A stretch of 64,000 nucleotides of DNA from Adiantum capillus-veneris (taxonomy: Eukaryota; Streptophyta; Polypodiopsida; Polypodiales; Pteridaceae), in NCBI GenBank assembly GCA_014529385.2, contig CM043947.1, forward strand, positions 130,040,391-130,104,390. The letters run 5' to 3'. How positions within the stretch are numbered: position 1 is the first letter of the stretch; every line of letters starts with the position of its first letter. The position numbers were made by a program, and so were the translations under genes. A model generated the notes under the pieces. It was not told the origin of the DNA and ran no database searches. It saw only the letters and a list, made by a program, of their open reading frames with translations. Shown piece by piece: positions 22,740-34,264 of the stretch.

Positions 22740-23296
22740 TATACATTAAAGACCAGGTTTTAGTGAACATTGGAGAGAAGGGCTCACAAAACCCTGTCTT
22801 TCGTTGCATTTTGTATTGCTAAAATTACATTATGAATAAAATTCTCTAATTGTCTAAAACAATTTGAAATGTTTGACATCTCTATGGAAAAATCAACTAA
22901 AACGCTTAAAACCCAAGAAAACATTTTTGTTTGGCCATGTCTCTAGTGGTTATATTAATCGTTTTGGTTAGAGCTGGGTCGCGTCCCCATCAACAGGGTG
23001 AGGAGGGGTAAAGATACTCACTAGTCACACCTGCATGTGTAGGAATGGAGAAGCCAAACTTGTATAAAGTTTGTCAGAGAAGACACGGTTTCTGATTGGA
23101 GGAATTTCGCCTGTAAATATGGAGATGCTTACATTCCCTGATTTAGAGCTTAATACCTTGCTTTTTCGACGGCTAACAGAACCATAACAGCGCTTCTGTA
23201 ATTCCGCAACAAAGTTCGACATTTCCATAATTGGCTACTTGCTTCCCCCTAGTGCCCCCACTGACACATGGCGCGACTCGGCTCTTAGCAATCTTC

Positions 23297-23319
23297 TTTG
23301 TGTGTGTGTGTGTGTGTGC

Positions 23320-23360
<41 letters not shown>

Positions 23361-23362
23361 TA

Positions 23363-23416
<54 letters not shown>
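23297..23416. repeat. Duplicated (GT)n-(GA)n compound microsatellite
   Basis: A (GT)n-(GA)n pair is repeated twice in a row, separated by TGTAT, giving GT-GA-GT-GA over 120 bases. Thr-His/Ser-Leu ORFs here are artefacts. Confidence 0.95.
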
Positions 23417-23418
<2 letters not shown>

Positions 23419-24320
23419 GGTGTGAGAGGTGGCCAACAAGGTGCCATGTTGAAAACCACTTGGTTATTAGCCAAATAACTTTATCCACATCTTTTGGGAA
23501 GCAAGTTGCATTATGGTGCCCACTTTTGAATTATTCAAGGAGAGGACAAATGCCACAAAGTGCATTATTTGGAGAGGACAAATCCTTAGGTTCGATCGTT
23601 TCAACTAAAAGCGACCCTAAAGGGCCTTCCCACCACATACATGTCCGGACACAACAAAAAAAATGTAAACTACCACATTTCTTTTTCTCAGTGTTTTGAG
23701 CTATGCAATATAAAGTCGCACCAAATGCTATAGTTTTTGGTATCAAAGTGTGAGTTGAGGTGGGACGTTCGGCCCCCAACTAAATCCCCACGTAGACAAC
23801 ATGAAAGAAGATAAAATGATGGACATCGTGTTCCCCCAAGGGTACCCGACCCTTATTCACGCTCACATAAAGATCTAAAGGGCGACTTTACCCTAAGTTT
23901 TCAACTAGGGTAAAGGGGCCAATATAAGGCCACTTAAAACATGGGGCCAATAGGCCTAGAGGGACACTCAATCTTGATTGATATGAATCATTTAATAGGA
24001 TCGACAGTTTTCAATGAAATTGATACAAAAAGATAGCTCATATTAAGCTCTTGCGATTCCCAATGCCATCCCAATCATAATTCTCATAATTTTTTGTCGT
24101 ATTTTCCATTTACTTTGAAGGTGGCCTTTTTTGGACCCGGTTCGTTATTGGCCCCTTTACCCTACATCAATAAGGGACAATTACCATATACAAAACTTAG
24201 TTCAACTTAGACATACATGAAAGCATGCTTGTTTTCTTGGAGAGGTTAGTACGTACACGGTTTTGTGTTGTGTCTTGCCCAAGTGTGAGCTCAGCATCTC
24301 ACTAGAGAGAACATGAGTGA

Positions 24321-24362
<42 letters not shown>

Positions 24363-25727
24363 AGAGAAAAGTTTTAACGTCGTAAGAACAATCTAGAGAG
24401 AGAGAGAGTAATTGAAAATCTCCTCTATTCTCTGAGAATCATTCAAAATTTTTCTATAATTTACAAAAATTCCTTTCTGCCACAAAATCAAAGGGAAAAG
24501 ATACAAAAGGTAGGCTAAAAGCATAGAAATCTAGGATGAAGCATACTCATCTTGTATAAGACTAGCGTAAGATCTTTCAAGAATTGTGGAATTTACCATG
24601 TGAGGAGTACCTATAAGGTTAGTTCTCCATTAACAGTGAGCCTCACCTGGTCCACTTCATTCTCGTCCTGTTTCCCGAAAGCAAAATGATGCCTTCCCCA
24701 GATGAGACACATGTTCCCAAACAATGCATTCTAAAGTCATGACAAAACACTACCTACATGAAGCATGTAGCTAATGTGACCTCTGGTTAAGGCTTCCTTG
24801 TGACACCTAAGGATTTCTCCATATTATGTATTTTGTCTTTGCATGATTTGTAAAACCAAACACTTGAGATGTCAGGAAAGCTACAGTCAAATGTATCCAA
24901 AGTTAGGGAGTTATCGATCTAGTGTAGGAGAAAATGCATAAGAAAAACAAAAATGGAGAGGTAATTACAAGCAAACGTGACATGCTAATGTCACTGCACT
25001 GCTTTCACCTCTCAGATTGCGCTAAAGTAGGCGGGTTATAAGGTGGCCATGCACAACAATCTACATTGTGTCCCTTCTCCCCTTTGCCACCTACTACTCT
25101 TAGACATCCAATTGCGTTTTCTCAAGTCTAGACTAAGGCTTTTTCAAGATCTTACAGTTTTACATGGTGACAAGTATGACAACAGTCAGTTTTCCATGAC
25201 ATTGGGCCTAATTTTATCCAATTGGCCCTCTACTTCATGCTTCCAACTTTCAATTGGTCGCTCTCCTTTTTTTTTTTACATTCGACGAAGCCGAAATCCC
25301 AAGAAGAGACACATGTTTTTCAAACCCTAGAGACCAATGTAGATTGAAATCTTGGGGAGAGACCATGACAAAAGAATACCTTCATACACCATGTAGCTAT
25401 TGTGGCTCACGTTTAGCCCTCCTCTTGTGACACCTAAGCATCAATGTAGCCACATCATTTTCGTTTGGATGGGCTTGTGCATTAAATTTTGGGATGTACA
25501 CCAAAAGAGACTTCCCTTAGGTGTCACAATACTTTCCATGAACACTTTCAATCAAAGGCAATCAAAAATTGGACAGTGATTTCGGAAATTTTGATAGCCC
25601 TTTTTTTTTGTTTTGGCCAAACTCACAATTGTGAGTGATTTTATAAATTTTGATAGCTTAAACAGAGGGGATCTTCCTTGGAGGGGGTTTTCTTCTTCCA
25701 AAACCCTAGGATATGAGTAAATTGGAA
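23417..25727. other. Stretch without a recognisable gene, with a diverged internal duplication
   Basis: Two blocks (about 24700-24815 and 25295-25440) share GAGACACATGTTT, a CATGACAAAA block, CATGTAGCTA and TTGTGACACCTAAG in the same order, so a few hundred bases were duplicated and diverged. A (GA)n-rich stretch lies at 24319-24412. No coding sequence was identified. Confidence 0.45.
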
Positions 25728-25885
25728 TCTAAACTAACATAATATGGTAGAAGGGGGAACCCTTTACACTTGTCGAAAATTGCTACATGAAGGCTAAACT
25801 CCAAAATTGAAAGAAGCCCCTCTGCACGCAATAAAGAGGAAGAAAGAAAGAGAGAGAAGCCGCTGAAGGCGGCCGGTTATACTAG
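25728..25885 (+). mobile_element. Complete mini-Helitron (subfamily 1), 158 bp
   Basis: It starts A|TCTAAACTAACATAATATG, with AGCCCCTCTGCACGCAATAA and an (AAAG/GA)n tract. A perfect stem GCCGC-tgaag-GCGGC sits 7 bases before ACTAG at 25881-25885, followed by T. It shows the best-preserved 3' hairpin of the three subfamily-1 copies. Confidence 0.8.
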
Positions 25886-26293
25886 TGTAGTTTTAAGAGG
25901 TACACCCAGGCCTCTTTCACTTATAGAATGCCAAATGGCACACCTAAATGTTACCTAAGCATGAGACTTGATCAATAGTTGCAACAAGTAGGAGGTCCTT
26001 GTGGCTCTTTTTAAGGACACGATGTGTCGCTAGGAGGATACGCAACGGAGGACCAAACTGCCACAAGACGTGAGACGGTACGGACATGACAAGTGGTGAC
26101 CAAGTGTAGTTTGAGGAGAGTGTGAAGGTTCATGAAGAGCGCAAGAAAGGATGGAAGTCTTGGGAGTGCTACCGAAGTTAGTGTGGAAGGGAAAATTGCA
26201 CAATTTCAAGTATACTTTTGACTAGGACTTGGTGTGTGGTCTTACGAAAGACTTTCGTAAAAGAAAAGGTCGAGTGCCCTTTGGACAAGGGGG

Positions 26294-26460
26294 CCAATAG
26301 TGTATCGCCGTGTGGCTATCTCATTTGTCGCGTTGTGATTGGTGGGGGCGGTGCCAGAAAGAGCACGCTGATTGGCTGCTGAGCTCACCACCCTCCGCTT
26401 CTTACCCGGGAAGCTGGGAGAGCACCACCTAGCCTTTACTTGCGCATCTGTATATATATG
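26294..26460 (+). promoter_or_regulatory. Promoter of the dynein light chain gene
   Basis: CCAAT boxes occur at 26294-26298 (forward) and, inverted as ATTGG, at 26338-26342 and 26371-26375. A GC box GGGGGCGG lies at 26344-26351 and a TATA box (TATATATATG) at 26451-26460, about 190 bases before the start codon. The transcript would begin near 26480-26490. Its 5' leader carries (CA)n at 26524-26540 and (GA)n at 26557-26598. Motifs are seen directly; that they drive this gene follows from position. Confidence 0.6.
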
Positions 26461-26554
26461 AGGGTTTGTCTGTGTGTCTTTATACAGAGGGCCTCCCCAT
26501 CGCGAGATATCTTCTCGTTCAAAGACACACACACACACACTCACTCACACAGGC

Positions 26555-26599
<45 letters not shown>

Positions 26600-26646
26600 T
26601 GCCTGTCTGCCTGCTGGCTTGCTTCCCACCCACCTCTAGATCCACC

Positions 26647-27414
26647 ATGTTGGAGGGCAAGGCCATCATTGGAGAGACAGACATGCCCATGAGGATGCAG
26701 CAGCATGCCATGCGCTGCGCCGCACAAGCCCTTGATGCCCATGAAGTCGCCGATTGCCAGCAGATTGCTCGCTCCCTCAAGCAGGTAGAGGTCCACAACC
26801 TTGCTGTGCTTCATGCATGCTCTTTGAGGAGAATTGATTGTCTTTAATCTCTTCGTTTCTACCTTGTGATGGATCATGTATGCCTTCGCACGTGTCATAT
26901 CTTTGCACCTATTGATGTACATAGCACACACATATATTGGAAGAAGTTGCATCCATACACATAAGCATGTAGCATGTACAGATCATGTATGTACACATAT
27001 ATGTTGATGAGATTTACCTGTATTTGCTCCTTCTTTGCTCTCCCCTGATAGTAATGTACTGATCATGTACACTCACAAATACATTCACTTACATATTTGC
27101 ATACATATACATACTCGTGTACGCACAGATCATGCATACATACATATGGATGTGCCCATGCTGGTTCATAATAGTCCCATGGCTATCCCTTTTTCCCTTA
27201 GCACATGATGTCTCACATTCATCCTTGCTCATGTGCTGCCTTGTGTGTGTTCTTGCAGGAATTCGACAAATGCTATGGAGGTGGATGGCAGTGTATCGTG
27301 GGAACGAACTTCGGATCGTTTGTGACGCATTCACATGGCAATTTCATCTATTTCTGTATTGAGAAGCTCGCATTCTTGCTGTTCAAGGGGATTCCAGTGT
27401 GTGCGTACTCATGA
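26647..27414 (+). CDS. Dynein light chain, LC8 (DYNLL/DLC) type, two exons
   Basis: Exons 26647-26784 (46 codons) and 27259-27414 (51 codons plus TGA) join in phase 0 at a GT...AG intron. The acceptor has a CTTGCAG end and the donor is CAG|GTAGAG. The 97-residue product matches LC8 along its length: a KAIIGETDMP start, a helix with MQQHAM and AAQALDAHEV, then EFDKCYGGGWQCIVG, NFGSFVTHSHGNFIYF and an LLFKG end. LC8 forms homodimers that bind short linear motifs in dynein intermediate chains and many other proteins, mainly in the cytoplasm. The groove-forming segment 'W-CIVG-NFGS-VTH' is conserved. It has about 8 more residues at the C-terminus than the usual 89 (IPVCAYS tail). The ATG at 26647 fits the family start and has a good context (CCACCATG); upstream in-frame codons are only microsatellite. 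No frameshift was seen; probably functional. Confidence 0.9.
26785..27258 (+). other. Intron of the dynein light chain gene, 474 bp
   Basis: Bounded by CAG|GTAGAG and CTTGCAG|GAATTC, it is AT-rich with repeated ATACATA/CATGTAC motifs and a T-rich stretch before the acceptor. Removing it joins KQ to EFDK in frame, as LC8 requires. Confidence 0.85.
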
Positions 27415-28777
27415 TAATGAGCCATGTGAAGGGCTAGGTGCGTACATACATATGTGGGGTAGTGCTGTAACATTAAAGCTCTTATCCAATAGTAGCAGTA
27501 CCCCTCCATTCCCTTTGGAGAGCCTGTTTCTATGTAGAGGTGTCACAATGACTATGCAAAGCTTTCGAAGGAAGTCTGCTTGAGCTTAGTTGTGACTGTT
27601 TGATGATGATGATGAAAAGCATTTTAATGTATGGGAAGTGAGATGAGTATAGTAGATAGGTGCCCTTTTGCGTATGCCATCTATCCAAATCATGTATAGC
27701 TATACACATGGTTAGCTCTGTAAGAACAGTTTTGGGGCAGCAAGTATCCTGCAAATGCACTTGGAATTGTAAGTTTCTCTCTCTTGTACTGTATGTACAT
27801 GTTTGAAGCAAACATATCTTTCATTCTTTTCAATGCCTTAGCTCCATTGTTTTGAGAATCTTTCTTGTTTTATTTAGCTGGGTGAGCCCTCAAAAAAGTA
27901 GCGAGGTTTGTTTTCGAGTACTTTTTGAGAGTGGTTTTCGAGTTTGAAAATAATTGGCCAGCGCTAATCGTACGTGATTGGAAAAGGTTTGATCACTACC
28001 TGTCATTTGGTAACAAAATCCTCCTTGGGAGTAATGCGGTCAATATGAGCTAGTACTCATGTACAGGGAAGTACTTATCTTGCTCCTCTGTGCAATGAGA
28101 GGAGGAGTAAGTGGTATATAAGGATTTGGTAGTGTGATGGTATTCAGTTTGGGAAAAAGTCTCCTTTTGGGAAGTCGTAGTATTCCGTATGGTATGAACT
28201 GCATAGCTAGCAAGAATGTTAGGGAAGTGGGGAAAAGATTACATGGTTGATTAGCTTTATGAGTTGGAGGTTTAACCTTTAACACTAGGGAGACGTTACC
28301 TGTGTGCACCAGAATTGACTTTTTGACCCCTTATGTATGGGACCTTCCTTGGTAAAATCTATTTTGCTTCTTTTCTTAGCTTCAACAAATGCTATATTTT
28401 CCCAGATAAAGGGTCTAGAGCAAAAAACATCACTTCAAACTAACATTCACAAACACTTTCAGTAGTGCAAAACTCTCCACTAAACTCTGCTATAAGCACA
28501 ATCGAATGCACCGTAGTTTTCAAAGAAAAACATCTTGGTGTTATGGTCGAAAATCTCGATAAATAACCTAGATTCTCCTTTAATTTCAGATTGTCTGATC
28601 AATTTTACCATAGTTTTTCCCATAAATTGCTTGCAAAACTAAAAGCCCAAAACATTAGTTTGTTCTAAAAGCCCCCTAATTATGATACTACATTCCACTT
28701 TGTCTAGTCAATGTAACCTTAGTTTTTACTGAAAATTTCCTAAAACCTAAAGTCCAAGGAGATAATAACATATTGCC

Positions 28778-28816
<39 letters not shown>

Positions 28817-29131
28817 TAACAAAAGGTATCCCAACGAAGTTAGAAAGGTGCATGTAAAAGTGGAACTTCCCCCTCGATGTGAGGCACTTTAAAGCGCTAC
28901 CTAAAAGACTATTACTTCTACCGTATTGAAGTGTTACTGAAAAGGCCATAAATTGTCAAACAAGTCTGAACTTTTTAGTTAACTTCTGCACCAATTTTTG
29001 GTCCTACAGGGTTGAGAATCCTAATTTAACTTATAAAATGACCTAGTTAGATGTTTTTGAAAAGTTGCTGGAAGATTGATCATCCCATTTCTCTCGAGTT
29101 TTAGGTCTCTTGGGATTGGTCCTACCAACTG

Positions 29132-29136
<5 letters not shown>
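27415..29136. other. 3' flank of the dynein gene and gene-less DNA
   Basis: The first 400 bases are probably the 3' UTR; I see no canonical AATAAA signal, only ATTAAAGC near 27471. Beyond 27900 the sequence holds a short (CT)n-(CA)n tract at 28781-28816 and no recognisable coding sequence. A CACTAGGGAG stretch preceded by TTAA at 28278-28291 resembles one transposon end but has no partner. Confidence 0.45.

Positions 29137-29211
<75 letters not shown>
29137..29211. repeat. (CT)n-(GT)n compound microsatellite
   Basis: About 38 bases of CT lead directly into 37 bases of GT. Confidence 0.95.
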
Positions 29212-29213
<2 letters not shown>

Positions 29214-30370
29214 ACATTATGCCGGCGAGTTTGAGCATCACACCCTACTTGAGTGTTCAACTTTTGATCACATTAGACGTAGCTTTCCCCACAATATCAG
29301 CCTTGACCTTTTCCTACACACATTCCTCTCCCAACCACGATGTGGACGCTCTATTGCAACACCCATTTCCACAACTATTGAGCATTGGGAGCCATTTAGA
29401 AGCTCCACACACCCCATATGATATGTTTCTTTTTGTCCGATTGTTCATATTTGACCTTCGAGGACGATAATGAAATCTCTCTCTCTCCCTCCCCGAAAAG
29501 TTCATATTTGACCTTCGAGGATGATAATGAAATGTGTGTGTGTGTGTGTATGTGTGCGTTGTCCCACAATAAGATCTCTTAGTGATAAGTCAAGATACAC
29601 CCATAGACAATTGTTCCATTGTTTTCCTACTGTATCATGCTCAGTGGTTGAATTAAGACCGTTTGTAGTTTGCAGTCTTGCATAATGTACCCGCTTTGTA
29701 TACCCTCATTGCATGAGTGCCTATTTTTAGACATTACAAAGAGGGTATCTTACAAGATACCCTCTAATCCAACCCCCCAAAAAGCGCTTGTGAGACCTAC
29801 TCGCTTTGATGTGCAAGACATTCAAAATATCTATAAATTTGATTTGGGGAGGGGGGGTAGCGGTAATATGCTCGTTTCAAACCAAAAAAGGTATCATCTT
29901 TTCCTCTGGCTCTCCCCCTCTTCAACAGACCTCTTGTTTCTAGTCAATCTTCTCATTTGTGAAAGATCTTTTTCCCTTTTGAAATTGTTGAGACTTTCCT
30001 AAGGCACTATTAAGGTAGTTGTGGTGATACAAAAGCACATAGACTTTCCATATGTAAAGAAGCACATTCTATTGTAGCCCTAGCTTTCATTTGGCCCTCC
30101 ATGCTAGGAGTTGTGGGCTTTGTCCTATATTTTGTACCTTCTTCGTTTGGACCCAATTTGTCTACTAGGATGCCAATGTCGCATGAATCATGTCATCTTC
30201 CATGTGATAGGATGTATTTGATTTCCACCTAGGATGATGATGCATATGGTGAGATTTCACCCGTTGATGTCACGCTCTTTGTATGCTTATATAAGGGTCT
30301 TGTAATCTTTGTTTCTAATGCATAATTAAGAGTTATTTTAATGCCCACATTGTCTCTACTCTATTTGATA
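29212..30370. other. Stretch without a recognisable gene
   Basis: Two near-identical direct repeats containing TTCATATTTGACCTTCGAGG lie at 29444-29475 and 29501-29533, followed by a (GT)n tract. ORFs of 60-110 codons show no known motif. Confidence 0.4.
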
Positions 30371-30432
30371 TCTCTCTCTCTCTCTCTCTCTCTCTCAGAC
30401 ACGCACACACACACACACACACACTCACACAC
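30371..30432. repeat. (CT)n-(CA)n compound microsatellite
   Basis: A CT run is followed by ACACAC, with a short CAGACACG link between them. Confidence 0.95.
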
Positions 30433-31105
30433 TTATGTAGATGAGACAATCTATTCTTATCCTCACTTGGCTAAAACTCTATACGATCTAGCCCACCCAC
30501 ACAAGCTCTCTTTGAAAGAAAGTCAGCAGGCTCATACACAGTCGATTCTCTCTCTTTGTCCCACATAGTCTATCGCTCTTACAAAACCCAGAATTGCAAC
30601 TTTGCATGCATTCATGGCATCATTTGAGCATTTACTTGATTTCTCTTTGCTTGCTCTAGATCACAATAATATAAATAAGATAGTGTATTTTGTACACACC
30701 TCAGATCGCATGCTCACAAACTATCTAAGAATCCTTTGATTGCATGATCATCAACTACACACTGTTTTTGCCTTGGTTCCACATACCCAGTTGGAGAACT
30801 AGTTGGAAATGGTCATGGATGCACTCCACCCACGGGTACATGCGAAAAGATAGCTCTTAAATACGCTGCCTTACATATCATACTCCTTGCTGCTCATTAT
30901 TAACCTATCTACTACTTGCCCTTAACTCGATTCTATCTACCTACACTTGATTTTTTATGTTAGTTGACTTATAAAAGTGTTGTATCTTTAGTGTGATCAT
31001 TCTGTATGGTTTGGTGCCAATTTCTTCTACCTAACTACCCTGTTTACACAAACGATCATTCCTTCTCCCTGGCTCGCTTTGCCTTATGGCATCCTTAACA
31101 CATGA

Positions 31106-31164
31106 GCGTGCGCGTGTGCATGCACGCGCGCGCGCACACACACACACACACACATGCATGCAGA
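31106..31164. repeat. Alternating purine-pyrimidine tract (CG/TG then CA)
   Basis: GCGTGCGCGTGTGCATGCAC is followed by CGCGCGCGC and a (CA)n run ending CATGCATGC: almost 60 bases of strict alternation, a strong Z-DNA-forming composition. Confidence 0.9.
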
Positions 31165-31313
31165 CACGTATATACTTTCTTAGGTTTCCTTATTGCATTA
31201 CTAGTTTTCTTGGTTTTGTTGCTCCTTGCTTGGCAGATTGCGGTATCTTGCTCGCAAAACCACGGATCCCATGCAGGAAATACACCTTGCAGGTTGTGCT
31301 ATTCTTTCTAGAT

Positions 31314-31316
<3 letters not shown>

Positions 31317-31399
<83 letters not shown>
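31317..31399. repeat. (CT)n-(CA)n compound microsatellite
   Basis: About 33 bases of CT run into 50 bases of CA with one CACTCAC interruption. The 142-codon ORF over it is a repeat artefact. Confidence 0.95.
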
Positions 31400-31404
<5 letters not shown>

Positions 31405-32695
31405 TTCTAGCTTATGGCCACCATATTTTGGATGCACATACTTCCCTCCATCCTCCTCTTTCCATTGATCACCTTAATGGAGTTGCTTACAAGACCAATG
31501 CTCTCAGTTTGTAGCTTATCGTCAATATCAAGTTAGGCACGGGATTGGCCAACACAATAAAGGTCTCTACCATGGCCAAATATCGATGCTCGTTGAGAAT
31601 GATCTCCCCTACCTTCTTGCTACTTGGATTACCCAACTCGTCATACAACCAATATCAAGAGACACACCAACCTCTCAAGTAGGTGCTATTACACCTACTC
31701 AGTACCCATTTTCTCATTTACAATAGATTTATCTTTAGTACGATAATTGTTTTTGAATGAATGAGGTTTTCTGGTTACTTTGGGTATGTTGCCCCCAACA
31801 AACATCATAAAAATAAATTGCATAAATACACACTATTCGTTATATAGGGCTCATATATAAAATCGGGATACATATGTACATTTTCTTTTTATATCGCGAG
31901 CAGTAGCAATACGTTGTATGATCTTGTAATTTGATCGAATATTTATATGTACACAAGACAAATCAATGGTTGGAAAATATGTAGTACAATTGCAAAATTC
32001 GATATAGTAAGCTGACTTCGATGGGTAAGTTGTTGGTATGAATATGGTGTACTGGGTTGATTAGTAATAGCCTCTCATATATGGCTTCAGACATGGAGTC
32101 ACTAGTCTTAAGATGTTGGTCTACTTGATGATGTTCGAAAACTAATATGTCTTAGAATGGTCTACTCGATTGTTTTTTTTTTTTGAAATGGGTGGCAATG
32201 CAAGCGAAATGCTAGAGAAATTGTACAATAGGTCATACCTGAAGCCAAATTTTTATAAATGTAGTTTAATGCTTTTTTATGCTATCTTTTTATGGAAAAT
32301 AGATGCATAATTCTCGACTTAAAGATTTTCCACTATACCAGGTTACTTGATTGGTTTGATTTTTTGGGGCCGCAGTTGCATTGGGCCTAGTGTGCACATT
32401 GTCTCAAAAGATGAGCAAGAGGACAACTCTAACTCAACTTATAAAAAAATTAACTTTGGTGTGGTAATTGTTATATTGAGCCATAAAACCTCATGTGAGG
32501 ATCTCATAAGAGATGGCTATGATTGTTTTTTTTAATGGCCTCGTACAAACAAGTTGCTGTCGTCGAAATTTTCTCAACATTGGATCTCAAAACAAGTAAA
32601 CATAAATGCAAACCAAGTAATGGGCTTATATTTGACTTTTTGAAGTAAAGACTCACTCTGATTCAATCTTAGATTCAGTTTGCAGTAGCTTGGAT
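31400..32695. other. AT-rich stretch without a recognisable gene
   Basis: No ORF longer than 65 codons apart from those over the microsatellite, and no TIR, LTR or RNA gene was seen. Confidence 0.5.
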
Positions 32696-32699
32696 CTAA

Positions 32700-34006
32700 C
32701 ACTAGTTTGGTACCAAAAAGGACACTTTAGTGTCCTTTTTTCACGAATTTTAATAAAATGGTACATGAAATCTAGAACACATCTCAAGAAATGCTTTTGC
32801 AAACTTATAAAATTTTATTCAAAGTACTCATAGAAATTATAATCCCTCACTTTTGATCATAACCTCAATACTACACTCATGAAAGAACCTACACAAAACA
32901 ATATTCAATGTTTCATTAAAACTCGTACTCTAGCCTAAGAAAAAAATGAGTAGGGTGCATGCAATAATCCATGGTAACTACTTATATATGTGTGACATTT
33001 TTGCAATTGTCATGTGAGAGAAAAATCCTTTGTGACTAGAATTAAATATAGAAAGTCCTGTGGGTCAAATATGCAACGTTCACAAATTCAATTAACGATC
33101 ACAAAAAACATTTAGTTCATCTAAATTTACAATGTTTTATGATGCATATATAATAGATCTGTGACTATATTACTTAAAGTGATAATTTTTAATGGTTATG
33201 CAAGCCACATTTGGTGATTTATGGCATATCCAAAAAATTGCGCATGTTGTAATTATGATTTTTCATTTATCAAAGATAAATAAGCATTAAAATAAAGTCC
33301 ACTTTTGGATTTTTTCGTTTATCTCACTTATTTGTATACAAATACCTCATATAGACACAATTGGGAGATTTATATACACACTTTCATTAGTTTTTCATAG
33401 CAATGTTTTTTATGCAAGAAATTATGCACTACAATGTTTTTATGAGCTTAAATTACAAGATGCTTATGAGTTTGAACCCTTGAAAAATTATAAGTTGATG
33501 GGTATTGACCTATAGATACATTATAGACCTTAGGTTTTGTCCCATAAGCTCATCATGTTAATGAAAGAGACTTTGAAAGATCAAAATTTTCCTCTTTGCC
33601 AGCATTTTCAAGATTTTGGTCTTTTGATTACAAAAATCTAGTCCCATAACTAGGTTATGAAGCTCAATTTCTTGCTATAATAAGTTTTTTCCTATCCATA
33701 CACCTTGAAATCTATGCAAAATCTTATTTTGATGAGAAGTTATAATCAATTTAGGAAAAATTTGTTAAAATTGCACTAAATTTCTATGATTTTTTCATCT
33801 TAAAACTTATCATTATAATCTTAATTTGGTATTAATTTTGGCAAAAGTAAAATTTGGCTATGTTCTTCACCTCATAGCTGACATGAGATATGAACGTGAC
33901 CTATGAATTTTTTTTCTAGATTCACCAAATAATTATGACAAGTTGCTAGAGAAACAGGACACTTTAGTGTCTCAGGACATTTGAGTGTCCGATTACAGAA
34001 CTAATG
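32700..34006. mobile_element. 1.31-kb non-autonomous TIR transposon (copy 2), CTAA target duplication
   Basis: The left end reads CACTAGTTTGGTACC and the right end, on the other strand, CATTAGTTCTGTAAT. A direct CTAA repeat flanks it (32696-32699 and 34007-34010), proving a 4-bp target duplication rather than an extension of the inverted repeat. A perfect hairpin GGACACT-TT-AGTGTCC lies 20 bases inside the left end, and a GGACACTTTAGTGTC unit followed by GGACATTTGAGTGTCC lies near the right end. The last 100 bases align base for base with copy 1 (11937-13246), sharing CAAATAATT, AACAGGACAC and AGTGTC. Total lengths are 1307 and 1310 bases. The interior is AT-rich with no transposase. Confidence 0.85.
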
Positions 34007-34264
34007 CTAAAACTCTCTCTCTCTCTGTGAATTTAGTAATTGATCTCTGCTTTGTTGTTAGTTTCTTTGTAATTTCAAACACCGATAACAAGGCTAACTA
34101 GTCAATTGACACGTGTCTTCCAAAGTAATGCCAATATTGACGTGCTTGTGTTTTTGGATGGTGGCAGGTAACAAGTCATTTCCTTGGAATTACAAATATC
34201 GAAACTATAGCGGTGGATTTACATTCTAGACCGATTGTACACACAAAGACATGCTTTGATCTTT

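Noticed and set aside
28278-28310. TTAA followed by CACTAGGGAGACGTTACC, similar to an end of the 1.3-kb TIR family
   Set aside because: No matching inverted end or second TTAA was found within 2 kb in either direction, and similarity stops after about 15 bases.
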